A stretch of 64,000 nt of DNA from Paenibacillus endoradicis (lineage in GTDB: Bacteria; Bacillota; Bacilli; Paenibacillales; Paenibacillaceae). Location: assembly GCF_024721975.1 (NCBI RefSeq), contig NZ_JANQBB010000001.1, positions 682,001 through 746,000 on the forward strand. Direction: 5' to 3'. The translations under genes were made by a program, and so were the position numbers. Positions within the stretch are counted from its first letter, which is position 1. The number at the start of each line of letters is the position of its first letter. Below the pieces are notes generated by a model. It made no database searches and had not been told where the DNA came from. It was given only the letters and a program-made list of their open reading frames with translations. This document shows positions 26,230-34,255 of the stretch, in pieces.

Positions 26230-26560
26230 GAAATCACCCCCATAAGTGTGCTTGTTAACAATAAATAAGAAGTAACTCGTTTTTCTTCATTATCTTTTCA
26301 TATGCTTATTAATAAACTGACTAAACTTAGTTTGATAATGTTACAAGCTTGTATTAATTATAATAATAGTAGGCAGATTAAGTGTTAGTAAGTTGTATTA
26401 ACTTATTAAATACTGCGGACATCTATTTGTAAAGCAATCAATAACATGAGCAGTTAAAAGTGAATGTTTTATGAGTAATAGCCTAGTAACAAAGCATCGA
26501 ATGGATACAAGGATCTCCCTCAATTTCTTCATTACAAATAGAAAGGACTACTTTTGGAAT
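26230..26560. other. Intergenic region upstream of the GNAT gene
   Basis: An A/T-rich stretch of about 330 bp between two divergent genes. I see no strong terminator, repeat or convincing promoter; TATAAT near 26360 lacks a well-spaced -35. The part from 26471 could be the N-terminus of the acetyltransferase if the earlier ATG is used. Confidence 0.4.
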
Positions 26561-27091
26561 ATGAATGAACATAATATTTATCTAAAACATCTTGAGTTAA
26601 ACGATTCTACAGTTCTTCTTAAATTAATACTTAGAAACCGTGAGTTCTTTCAACCCTTTGAACCGATTAGGGATGAATCTCACTTTACGCTCGAAGGAAA
26701 AGTAAATGAAATAACAAATAGCATGCTATGGGCACAAACCGACCAATCATATATTTTTGGCATCTTTCTAGAAGAGACCAATGAACTTATTGGGAGGATA
26801 GCTTTAACTGGTATTGCTAGAGGTCCTTTTCAAAACGCATATTTGGGTTATTATATTGATCAAAAACATAATGGAAAGGGCTATGCAACGGCTGCTGTTT
26901 CACTATGTGTGAAATATGCATTTAACGAAATTGGCTTACATCGTATCCAAGCTGGGATCATGCCAAGGAACTTGTCGTCTATCCGAGTGATAGAAAAGGC
27001 AGGGTTTAGATATGAGGGATTAGCAAAAGCGTATCTAAAAATAAATAATATATGGGAAGACCATGTATTGTATGCTATTACTGCTGAATAA
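26561..27091 (+). CDS. RimJ/RimL-type GNAT N-acetyltransferase
   Basis: A predicted acetyl-CoA-dependent N-acetyltransferase, perhaps acting on protein N-termini such as ribosomal proteins. The 176-residue form begins MNEHNIYLKHLELNDS. LRNREFFQPFEPIR is typical of the RimJ/RimL subgroup. The acetyl-CoA loop is YYIDQKHNGKGYATAAV, followed by HRIQAGIMPRNLSSIRVIEKAGF in two blocks, the conserved C-terminal part. An earlier ATG at 26471 gives 30 extra residues, but they look unlike the family and lack a ribosome-binding site; AAGGA at 26543 is 13 nt from the chosen start. A strong terminator follows. Confidence 0.85.
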   Translation: MNEHNIYLKHLELNDSTVLLKLILRNREFFQPFEPIRDESHFTLEGKVNEITNSMLWAQTDQSYIFGIFLEETNELIGRIALTGIARGPFQNAYLGYYIDQKHNGKGYATAAVSLCVKYAFNEIGLHRIQAGIMPRNLSSIRVIEKAGFRYEGLAKAYLKINNIWEDHVLYAITAE

Positions 27092-27136
27092 CATATTGGG
27101 TTAATTTACATCAATTAAAACGATATAAAAACACTG

Positions 27137-27190
27137 CAGCGGCAGTCTAGGACTCTATTTTCTCGTCCTAGACTGCCGCTGTTTCTTTTA
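27137..27190 (+). terminator. Strong terminator after the GNAT gene
   Basis: A perfect 17-bp stem, CAGCGGCAGTCTAGGAC with its complement at 27165-27181, 11-nt loop, then TTTCTTTTA. Confidence 0.85.
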
Positions 27191-27242
27191 TAAATAGTAT
27201 TCAAAAATATGAGCAGCAAGAAAAACCATCAAGCATGGATAT

Positions 27243-27272
27243 TCACCCATTAGCGAATTGAAGCATACAATA
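27243..27272 (+). promoter_or_regulatory. Sigma-K-like promoter of dpaA
   Basis: CACC at 27244-27247, 16 bp, then CATACAATA at 27264-27272. This matches the mother-cell sigma-K pattern (AC, then CATAnnnTA). The spoVF (dpa) operon of B. subtilis is sigma-K dependent, which agrees. Confidence 0.6.
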
Positions 27273-27306
27273 CCTTATATTTTTGAGCCAGAAAGGAGTG
27301 TGCCTG

Positions 27307-28206
27307 ATGTTAACAGGCGTAAAAGTACTTCTACTTGGCGGCGATGCAAGGCAACTTGAAGTTATTCATAAGCTTTGTGAGCTGAATGCTCAAGTCACCG
27401 TATGTGGGTTTGATCAGAAGAATGAGCTACATCCACGCGCAGTTGCTGTAGAATTAGAGGTTAGATCGTTAGAGGACCTTGATGCATTGATCTTGCCAGC
27501 AGTTGGCACTGATGATGATGGGTTTGTTCATACTGTTTTCAGCAGTGAAAGCTTGCAATTAACGAAAGAGTATTTGCTTGCCTTACCTAAGCATTGCACC
27601 ATCTATACAGGTATTGCAAAATCGTATTTGAAGCAACTATGTAATGATGGTAATTACCGATTAGTCGAGTTGTTTGAACGTGATGATGTTGCAATCTACA
27701 ACTCCATTCCTACAGCTGAAGGTGCTTTGATGATGGCGATTCAGCATACAGATATTACGATTCATCGATCCAACTCTATGGTGTTAGGATTTGGTCGTAC
27801 AGGAATCACAATGGCAAGAACACTACAAGCATTAGGGTCAAATGTTTATTTGGGAGTTAGACGTTCTGAGCAATATGCAAGAGCGTATGAAATGGGCTTC
27901 AATCCTTTTTATACAAAGGATCTTGAGCAATTTGTAGGTAATATTGACTTGCTTTTTAATACAATTCCGACTATGATAATCACAGCGCAAATAATCGAAA
28001 AACTACAAAAAAGTACGGTTATTATTGATCTCGCAACTAAGCCAGGTGGAACAGACTTCCACTTTGCAGAGGAACGAGGCGTGAAAGCTATACTTGCTCC
28101 AGGCTTACCTGGCATCGTAGCCCCCAGAACTGCAGGTTTACTATTAGCAGATTGCTTAAGTCAATTGATTCACACTGAATTGACGATGCGGAGGGATTTA
28201 CGATGA
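27307..28206 (+). CDS. dpaA: Dipicolinate synthase subunit A
   Basis: With DpaB it oxidises dihydrodipicolinate to dipicolinic acid in the mother cell during sporulation; calcium dipicolinate fills the spore core. The 299-residue protein has two Rossmann-like halves: VKVLLLGGDARQLEVIHKL at the N-terminus and VLGFGRTGITMARTLQALG near residue 160, the dinucleotide site. The C-terminus contains VIIDLATKPGGTDF and LAPGLPGIVAPRTAG. The ATG at 27307 has AAGGAGTG 6 nt upstream. The eight extra in-frame codons upstream cover the ribosome-binding site. It overlaps dpaB by 4 bp. Confidence 0.94.
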   Translation: MLTGVKVLLLGGDARQLEVIHKLCELNAQVTVCGFDQKNELHPRAVAVELEVRSLEDLDALILPAVGTDDDGFVHTVFSSESLQLTKEYLLALPKHCTIYTGIAKSYLKQLCNDGNYRLVELFERDDVAIYNSIPTAEGALMMAIQHTDITIHRSNSMVLGFGRTGITMARTLQALGSNVYLGVRRSEQYARAYEMGFNPFYTKDLEQFVGNIDLLFNTIPTMIITAQIIEKLQKSTVIIDLATKPGGTDFHFAEERGVKAILAPGLPGIVAPRTAGLLLADCLSQLIHTELTMRRDLR

Positions 28207-28790
28207 ATTGGGATGGATTAACAGTAGGTTATGCTTTATCAGGTTCACATTGTACATTGGAAGAAATAATGCCCCAAATACAGCGTTTTATCGATGCTGG
28301 AGCTAATGTAATACCGATTGTTTCTAATACGTTATTAACAATTGATACACGTTTTGGTACAGCAGAAAAATGGCGTAGTGAATTAACTCGTATTACTGGC
28401 AATGAAATTATTTCAACTATTGTTCAAGCAGAACCTCTTGGACCATCGAAAAAAATCGATGTGTTAACCATTGCACCATGCACAGGAAATACAACAAGCC
28501 GCTTGGCAAATGCAATTACTGACAGTGCAGTGCTTATGGCAGCCAAATCGCAAATGCGTAATAGTCGTCCAATCGTAATTGCTATTTCTACTAATGATGG
28601 CCTTGGATTGAATGCTGCCAACATTGCGAAACTACTTGTTACGAAAAATATTTATTTTGTGCCGTTCGGTCAAGACGATCCTATCAATAAGCCTAATTCA
28701 TTAGTTGCTAGAATGGATCTTATTATGGATGCCTGTGAGTCAGCCTTACAAGGTCAGCAATTACAACCAATGCTTATCGAACGGCATTAA
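28203..28790 (+). CDS. dpaB: Dipicolinate synthase subunit B (flavoprotein)
   Basis: The flavoprotein partner of DpaA, 195 residues. GYALSGSHCTLEE near residues 9-21, VIPIVSNTLL, and TIAPCTGNTTSRLANAITDSAVLMAAK (read in two parts) match the HFCD/flavoprotein fold. NLFVPFGQDD-like YFVPFGQDDP near the C-terminus is typical of SpoVFB. It is translationally coupled to dpaA through ATGA and should be transcribed from the same sigma-K-like promoter. The aspartate/DAP genes follow, which supply the substrate. Confidence 0.94.
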   Translation: MNWDGLTVGYALSGSHCTLEEIMPQIQRFIDAGANVIPIVSNTLLTIDTRFGTAEKWRSELTRITGNEIISTIVQAEPLGPSKKIDVLTIAPCTGNTTSRLANAITDSAVLMAAKSQMRNSRPIVIAISTNDGLGLNAANIAKLLVTKNIYFVPFGQDDPINKPNSLVARMDLIMDACESALQGQQLQPMLIERH

Positions 28791-28826
28791 TATATTAGCC
28801 ATAGTATAGAGGGGAGAAGACATCAT

Positions 28827-29861
28827 ATGTCAAACCAAAAATTGTATAATTTAGCAGTAGTCGGAGCAACAGGAGCAGTAGGGGAACAAATTATTAAGTT
28901 GTTAGAGACAAGAGACTTCCCTATTAATGAAATTAAATTTCTATCATCAGCTCGTTCCGCTGGTAAGAAACTAACTTTTAAAGGTGCTGAATATGTTATT
29001 GAAGAAGCAACGCCAGATAGTTTTGATGGTGTAGAAATTGCTTTGTTCAGTGCTGGTGGCGATGTATCTAAAGTATTAGCTCCAGAAGCTGCCAAACGTG
29101 GAGCTGTTTGTATCGATAATACGAGTGCATTCCGTATGGATCCTAATACGCCTCTTGTCGTTCCAGAGGTTAACCCTGAACATATCGCAGCACATAAAGG
29201 CATAATTGCAAATCCTAACTGTTCTACAATTCAAATGGTTGCTGCTTTAAAACCATTACATGATCGCTATAGCATTAAACGTGTCATTGTCTCTACTTAC
29301 CAAGCGGTTTCAGGTGCAGGAGCAAGCGCGATTAGAGAAACACTTCGTCAAACAAGAGCAGTTCTTGACCAAGAAGAAGTGAATCCAGATGTACTACCAG
29401 TAGGCGGATTACCAGTGAAGCATCAAATTGCATTTAATGCAATTCCGCAAATTGATAAATTCACGGAAAATGGCTACACATACGAAGAAATGAAAATGAC
29501 AAATGAAACGAAAAAAATTATGGGTGACGATTCAATCGAAGTGTCTGCTACATGCGTTCGTATCCCTGTTATTTACGGTCATTCAGAGTCTGTTTATGTA
29601 GAATTCAACAATCAATTTGAAGTTGAAGAAGTGAAGTCACTACTTGCTAATGCTCCTGGGATTACTCTAGTAGATGATCCAACGAATCAACTTTACCCAC
29701 TTGCTACTGAAGCAGCAGGTAAACCAGATGTATTTGTAGGTCGTATCAGACGCGATATTACAAGTGAAAAAGGTCTAAATATGTGGATTGTTTCTGATAA
29801 TCTATTAAAAGGTGCTGCATGGAATGCAGTGCAAATTGCAGAGTATATAGCAAAAGGTTAA
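28827..29861 (+). CDS. asd: Aspartate-semialdehyde dehydrogenase
   Basis: Reduces aspartyl phosphate to aspartate semialdehyde with NADPH, a branch step to lysine, DAP, threonine and methionine. VGATGAVGEQIIKLL near residues 12-26 is the nucleotide motif and NPNCSTIQM holds the catalytic Cys near residue 132. QAVSGAGASAIRE and CVRIPVIYGHSESVYVEF are family blocks with the active-site His. The length of 344 residues is normal. The ATG follows GAGGGGAGA by about 8 nt, 36 bp after dpaB. Confidence 0.96.
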   Translation: MSNQKLYNLAVVGATGAVGEQIIKLLETRDFPINEIKFLSSARSAGKKLTFKGAEYVIEEATPDSFDGVEIALFSAGGDVSKVLAPEAAKRGAVCIDNTSAFRMDPNTPLVVPEVNPEHIAAHKGIIANPNCSTIQMVAALKPLHDRYSIKRVIVSTYQAVSGAGASAIRETLRQTRAVLDQEEVNPDVLPVGGLPVKHQIAFNAIPQIDKFTENGYTYEEMKMTNETKKIMGDDSIEVSATCVRIPVIYGHSESVYVEFNNQFEVEEVKSLLANAPGITLVDDPTNQLYPLATEAAGKPDVFVGRIRRDITSEKGLNMWIVSDNLLKGAAWNAVQIAEYIAKG

Positions 29862-29913
29862 GCTACATCTTTTATCATCTTAGTCAGGCTTGATGTAATA
29901 CGGAGGCGAAGTT

Positions 29914-31128
29914 ATGCGAATCTTAGTTCAAAAATTCGGCGGCACTTCATTAGCAACAACTGAAGCAACTGAACGTGTGATTCATCATATCAGGCGCGAA
30001 CGAGACAACGGCTATGCCGTTGTCATCGTTGTATCTGCGATAGGTAGACGTGGTGAACCATATGCAACGGATACTTTGTTAGAACTATTAGACTCTCATC
30101 TAGGCGGCGTAGACGCTCGTGAGAAGGATTTATTAATAAGTTGTGGAGAAATAATCTCTGCTACATTGCTAGGCGCTCAGATTCGCGCTGCAGGTATCGA
30201 AGCGATAGTATATACTGGTGCAGAAGCGGGAATAGAGACGGATGAAGAATTTGGTTCAGCGAAGATTACATCGATCAAACCAGAAAAACTGATCCAAGCA
30301 TTGAAACTGAATAAAGTGGTTGTAGTAACTGGTTTTCAAGGTAGAACTCGTAATAGCGATGTAACTACTTTAGGAAGAGGCGGTAGTGATACTACAGCAA
30401 CTGCACTTGGTGCTGCACTACATGCTGAGTTCGTAGATATTTACACTGATGTTAATGGCGTCTTAACTGCTGATCCTAGATTTGTTGCTGATGCAAAACC
30501 GATTGCGAAATTGAGCTATGCTGAGATCTGTCATATGGCTAGAGAAGGTGCTAAAGTTGTACATCCTCGTGCAGTAGAGATCGCGCAACAAGCTCGCATT
30601 CCGGTTCGAGTGCGATCTACTTTTTCTGATGATGAAGGAACTCTTGTACAAGATGCGGCGTGGGATCATAACGAACATGCTGTTCTTGATAGACATGTAA
30701 CGGGTATCGCTCATGTCACTGGAATTACTCAACTAACTGTACAAAGTGATTATGCGGATCATCGTGCTCCACAATTATTGTTTCAAACGTTAGCCCGCCA
30801 TGGGATTAGTGTTGACTTTATTAATGTAACATTGAGTGGAGCAGTCTTTACTGTTCAGACAGTGCAAGCAGAACTAGCAAAACAATTACTTGAAGCTGAG
30901 AAATTATCTGTGAAGCTTGAACCAAGTTGCGCGAAAATTTCAATTATCGGTGGTGGCATGAATGGCCAACCTGGGGTAATGGCTAATATCATTACTGCAT
31001 TATCTGATATTGATGTACCTATTCTTCAATCCGCGGACTCTAATGCAGCAATTTGGGTATTGGTGAAAGAACAACATATGGTTATTGCACTTATGGCGCT
31101 ACATTCAACGTTTGACCTTAATCGTTAA
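29914..31128 (+). CDS. dapG: Aspartate kinase I
   Basis: Phosphorylates aspartate, the first step of the DAP/lysine route. VQKFGGTSLATTE at residues 4-16 is the substrate and ATP motif, followed by LISCGEIISATLL and TTLGRGGSDTTATALGAAL. Two ACT domains occupy about residues 265-400 (ITQLTVQSDYADHRAPQLLF; CAKISIIGGGMNGQPGVMA). Position between asd and dapA matches B. subtilis dapG, the DAP-inhibited isozyme linked to sporulation and cell wall. That regulatory property is inferred from orthology. The length is 404 residues. Confidence 0.93.
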   Translation: MRILVQKFGGTSLATTEATERVIHHIRRERDNGYAVVIVVSAIGRRGEPYATDTLLELLDSHLGGVDAREKDLLISCGEIISATLLGAQIRAAGIEAIVYTGAEAGIETDEEFGSAKITSIKPEKLIQALKLNKVVVVTGFQGRTRNSDVTTLGRGGSDTTATALGAALHAEFVDIYTDVNGVLTADPRFVADAKPIAKLSYAEICHMAREGAKVVHPRAVEIAQQARIPVRVRSTFSDDEGTLVQDAAWDHNEHAVLDRHVTGIAHVTGITQLTVQSDYADHRAPQLLFQTLARHGISVDFINVTLSGAVFTVQTVQAELAKQLLEAEKLSVKLEPSCAKISIIGGGMNGQPGVMANIITALSDIDVPILQSADSNAAIWVLVKEQHMVIALMALHSTFDLNR

Positions 31129-31218
31129 ACGCTTTACAATAATAAAGTATTTAATTATGTTTATGAATTTCATAATGTAACTATTGATTATGATTGAAAT
31201 AGTAGGAGGAGTTTTACG

Positions 31219-32112
31219 ATGGAGTTCGGAAGATTGATTACCGCGATGGTAACCCCTTTCGATGCAGAAGGCACTATTGATTGGGCTACTGCTGAGCAAC
31301 TTATCGAATATTTAATTAATGACCAGCAAAGTGATAGCATTGTTATTGCGGGGACTACAGGGGAGTCACCAACTTTAACAGAGGACGAAAAAGTAGAATT
31401 GTTTACTTTTGCTGTTGAAAAAGCTGCAGGTAGAGTGCGTATTATCGCAGGAACTGGCAGTAACAATACGAAATCTTCAATTAGCTTATCACAGCGCGCT
31501 GAGCAATGCGGAGTAGATGGCTTATTGCTGGTTGTACCGTATTATAACAAACCAAGTCAAGAAGGTCTGTATTTGCATTTCAAAGCGATTGCAGAAAACA
31601 CCTCACTTCCTGTGTTCTTATACAATGTTGAAGGTCGTACAGGTACAAATCTATCCGTAGATACAACACTTAGACTTGCACAAATCCCTAATATTATTGC
31701 AACAAAGGATTGTGCTAACCTAGATCAACTTACTTCAATTATTAGTGGTGCACCTGAAGGTTTCAAAGTGTACTCCGGTGATGATAGTGCTACACTTCCA
31801 GCACTTGCAGTGGGTGCTTACGGAATTATAAGTGTATCTGCTCATATCGTTGGACAAGAAATGAAATCAATGATTCAATCCTATATATCCGGTAACGTAA
31901 CAAAAGCAGCTAAGCTTCATGGTGAATTACTACCGTTCTTTAAAGGTATGTTTGCTTGCCCTCATCCTATGTCAAATCCCGTTCCAGTGAAGTATGCACT
32001 TGAATTAATCGGTATTCCTGTTGGTTCAGTTCGTTTGCCATTAGCACCAATTACAGAATTAGAAGCAGAATTCGTACGGAATTTGAAACAAATTAAAAAT
32101 CAAATTTCTTAA
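31219..32112 (+). CDS. dapA: 4-hydroxy-tetrahydrodipicolinate synthase
   Basis: Condenses pyruvate with aspartate semialdehyde. It is a TIM-barrel aldolase of 297 residues. GTTGESPTL near residues 45-53 binds pyruvate, YNVEGRTG carries the catalytic Tyr, and IIATKDCANLDQL supplies the Schiff-base Lys near residue 161. The YNVEGRTG loop has Glu where many relatives have Pro. The product feeds lysine, peptidoglycan DAP and, through DpaAB, dipicolinate. The ATG follows AGGAGG, and a clear terminator lies 12 bp downstream. Confidence 0.95.
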   Translation: MEFGRLITAMVTPFDAEGTIDWATAEQLIEYLINDQQSDSIVIAGTTGESPTLTEDEKVELFTFAVEKAAGRVRIIAGTGSNNTKSSISLSQRAEQCGVDGLLLVVPYYNKPSQEGLYLHFKAIAENTSLPVFLYNVEGRTGTNLSVDTTLRLAQIPNIIATKDCANLDQLTSIISGAPEGFKVYSGDDSATLPALAVGAYGIISVSAHIVGQEMKSMIQSYISGNVTKAAKLHGELLPFFKGMFACPHPMSNPVPVKYALELIGIPVGSVRLPLAPITELEAEFVRNLKQIKNQIS

Positions 32113-32124
32113 TAGAAAACCTTA

Positions 32125-32156
32125 AAAAGCCGGTGCTGAAAGGCATCGGCTTTTGT
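32125..32156 (+). terminator. Terminator after dapA
   Basis: AAAAGCCGGTGC pairs with GCATCGGCTTTT (one G-U), 6-nt loop, ending in the T-run. Confidence 0.8.
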
Positions 32157-32203
32157 CGTAATTACATATATTTTGAAATCGAAACGAAAATATTGCCTTT
32201 GAC

Positions 32204-32233
32204 TTGTGTAATCGCTTTTTAATCATGTATAAT
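32204..32233 (+). promoter_or_regulatory. Probable promoter of the RNase J gene
   Basis: TTGTGT (32204-32209), 18 bp, then TATAAT (32228-32233). A better -35 (TTGACT at 32199) is 23 bp away and probably too far. Confidence 0.45.
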
Positions 32234-32281
32234 GGAATTAAGTGAATGGGTGCGGCAATTAAATATTGAATTTGAACATTC

Positions 32282-32308
32282 CGTCAGAGCGGCATCTGAC
32301 GTTTTTTG
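32282..32308 (+). terminator. Terminator in the RNase J leader (candidate attenuator)
   Basis: CGTCAGA pairs with TCTGACG around GCGGCA and is followed by TTTTTT. It lies between the predicted promoter and the gene, about 45 nt after the expected transcription start. Confidence 0.65.
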
Positions 32309-32371
32309 TTAATAGATTGTTTTAGTACAACAAATTAAATAAGGTATAACCTTTAGGAGGTATAGATTCAC

Positions 32372-34051
32372 TTGTCTAAAAAGAATAACCAAGATAAGTT
32401 ACTTGTCTTTGCATTAGGCGGAGTCGGCGAAATCGGTAAAAATATGTACGTCGTTCAATATAACGATGATATTGTAGTAGTAGATGCTGGATTAAAATTC
32501 CCTGAGGAGGACATGCTAGGTATTGACATCGTAATTCCAGATGTTGGATACTTAGTTGAACATCAGGATAAAGTACGCGGTATCATTATAACTCACGGAC
32601 ATGAAGACCACATTGGTGGTTTATCATATGTATTGAAGAGCTTAAATGTTCCTGTGTATGCAACAAAATTAACACTAGGATTAATCGAAGTGAAATTGAA
32701 AGAAGCTGGAATATTAGGAGATACAAAACGAATTCTAATTAGTGCAGATAGTGAGATCCAACTTGGAACGATCACTGCAAGCTTCTTCAAAACGAATCAC
32801 AGTATTCCTGATTCTGTCGGAGTATGTTTAGATACACCAGAAGGTACGATTGTTCATACAGGTGATTTCAAATTCGATCACACTCCTGTTAATGATCAAT
32901 TCGCTGATTTGCAACGTATTGCAGCAATCGGTAGCAAAGGCGTATTAGCTCTTCTATCTGATTCTACAAATGCTGAACGTCCAGGATATACACCGTCTGA
33001 AAGTAATGTTGGTAATGAACTAGAAGATATATTCCGTAAATCAACGCAACGTGTTGTTGTAGCTACTTTTGCTTCAAATGTACATCGCATTCAGCAAGTA
33101 ATTAATGCTTCGATTGCAACACGCCGCAAAATTGCAGTCGTAGGTCGTAGTATGGTAAATGTCGTTACGATTGCAAGTGAGCTTGGCTACTTGAATATTC
33201 CTGAAGGAATGATCATAGAGCCAGAAGAAGTAAATCGTATGGCAGCTGATCGTGTTGTTATCTTGTGTACTGGTAGTCAAGGCGAACCAATGTCTGCACT
33301 TACTCGTATGGCACGTTCAACACATCGTAAAGTAGATATTTTACCTGGTGATACGGTGATCATTGCCGCGACGCCTATCCCTGGTAATGAACGTTATGTT
33401 GGTAGAACAGTAGATGAATTGTTCCGTCTTGGAGCACATGTAATCTACGGACCGGGATCTGTATCAGGCGTTCACGTATCTGGTCACGGTAGTCAAGAAG
33501 AATTGAAACTTATGCTTAATCTTGTTAAGCCTAAATACTTTATTCCTATTCACGGTGAATATCGTATGCTACGTCTTCATGCTGGTCTAGGTGAAGAAGT
33601 TGGTATTGCTCCAGAAAACATTTTTGTATTAGATAATGGTGAAACTGTAGAGTTCCAAGGTGGTCAAGCTGCTCGTGGACCTAAAGTTCAAGCAGGTAGA
33701 GTACTTATCGATGGATTAGGAGTAGGTGACGTAGGAAACATCGTATTACGTGATCGTAAACTACTATCTCAAGATGGAATTCTAGTCGTTGTAGTAACAC
33801 TTAGTAAAGCGGATGGAACAATTCTATCTGGTCCAGATATTATCTCTCGTGGCTTTGTTTACGTACGTGAGTCCGAAGGACTTCTTGACGAAGCAAATCG
33901 TATCGTAACTTCTACACTTACTAAATTAATGAACGATAAAGTTAACGAATGGGCTTCGTTAAAAACAAACGTGAAAGATTCACTAGGTAGATTCCTATAT
34001 GAACAAACACGTCGTCGCCCGATGATTTTACCAATTATTATGGAAGTATAA
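32372..34051 (+). CDS. rnjB: Ribonuclease J
   Basis: A metallo-beta-lactamase/beta-CASP ribonuclease with 5'-3' exonuclease and endonuclease activity in mRNA decay and rRNA maturation. The zinc motif is ITHGHEDHIGG near residue 75, with HTGDFKFDHTP near 165. The beta-CASP part has SDSTNAERPGYTPSE and SGHGSQEELKLM, PIHGEYRML. At 559 residues it is normal. The TTG start is preceded by TTAGGAGGT. The symbol follows synteny (downstream of dapA, as rnjB/ymfA in B. subtilis); sequence alone does not separate J1 from J2. The leader carries a terminator-like hairpin. Confidence 0.92.
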   Translation: MSKKNNQDKLLVFALGGVGEIGKNMYVVQYNDDIVVVDAGLKFPEEDMLGIDIVIPDVGYLVEHQDKVRGIIITHGHEDHIGGLSYVLKSLNVPVYATKLTLGLIEVKLKEAGILGDTKRILISADSEIQLGTITASFFKTNHSIPDSVGVCLDTPEGTIVHTGDFKFDHTPVNDQFADLQRIAAIGSKGVLALLSDSTNAERPGYTPSESNVGNELEDIFRKSTQRVVVATFASNVHRIQQVINASIATRRKIAVVGRSMVNVVTIASELGYLNIPEGMIIEPEEVNRMAADRVVILCTGSQGEPMSALTRMARSTHRKVDILPGDTVIIAATPIPGNERYVGRTVDELFRLGAHVIYGPGSVSGVHVSGHGSQEELKLMLNLVKPKYFIPIHGEYRMLRLHAGLGEEVGIAPENIFVLDNGETVEFQGGQAARGPKVQAGRVLIDGLGVGDVGNIVLRDRKLLSQDGILVVVVTLSKADGTILSGPDIISRGFVYVRESEGLLDEANRIVTSTLTKLMNDKVNEWASLKTNVKDSLGRFLYEQTRRRPMILPIIMEV

Positions 34052-34076
34052 TTTTATATTCCATTCACCTAAATTT

Positions 34077-34123
34077 ACTAGCTAATATTACTCATTATTG
34101 AGTAGACATTAGCTAGTTTTTTT
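34077..34123 (+). terminator. Terminator after the RNase J gene
   Basis: ACTAGCTAAT pairs with ATTAGCTAGT, with an inner TACTCA/TGAGTA stem, then seven T. Confidence 0.85.
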
Positions 34124-34154
34124 ATGTCTTGAGACCCATTTGTTGCAAATTGAA

Positions 34155-34182
34155 TTGAATAAGTGCTTGTATTGCATATAAT
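34155..34182 (+). promoter_or_regulatory. Promoter of the SLH/CAP protein gene
   Basis: TTGAAT (34155-34160), 16 bp, TATAAT (34177-34182), about 75 bp before the start codon. Confidence 0.5.
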
Positions 34183-34255
34183 AGAATTATAAACAGGCAG
34201 TATTATCCAAATGTTAGTTTATTAACTCAATATTATAACAATCGAGGTGGAGACA

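Noticed and set aside
26341..26380. Possible promoter with TATAAT before the GNAT gene
   Set aside because: No -35 at an acceptable distance (TTGATA is 21 bp away).
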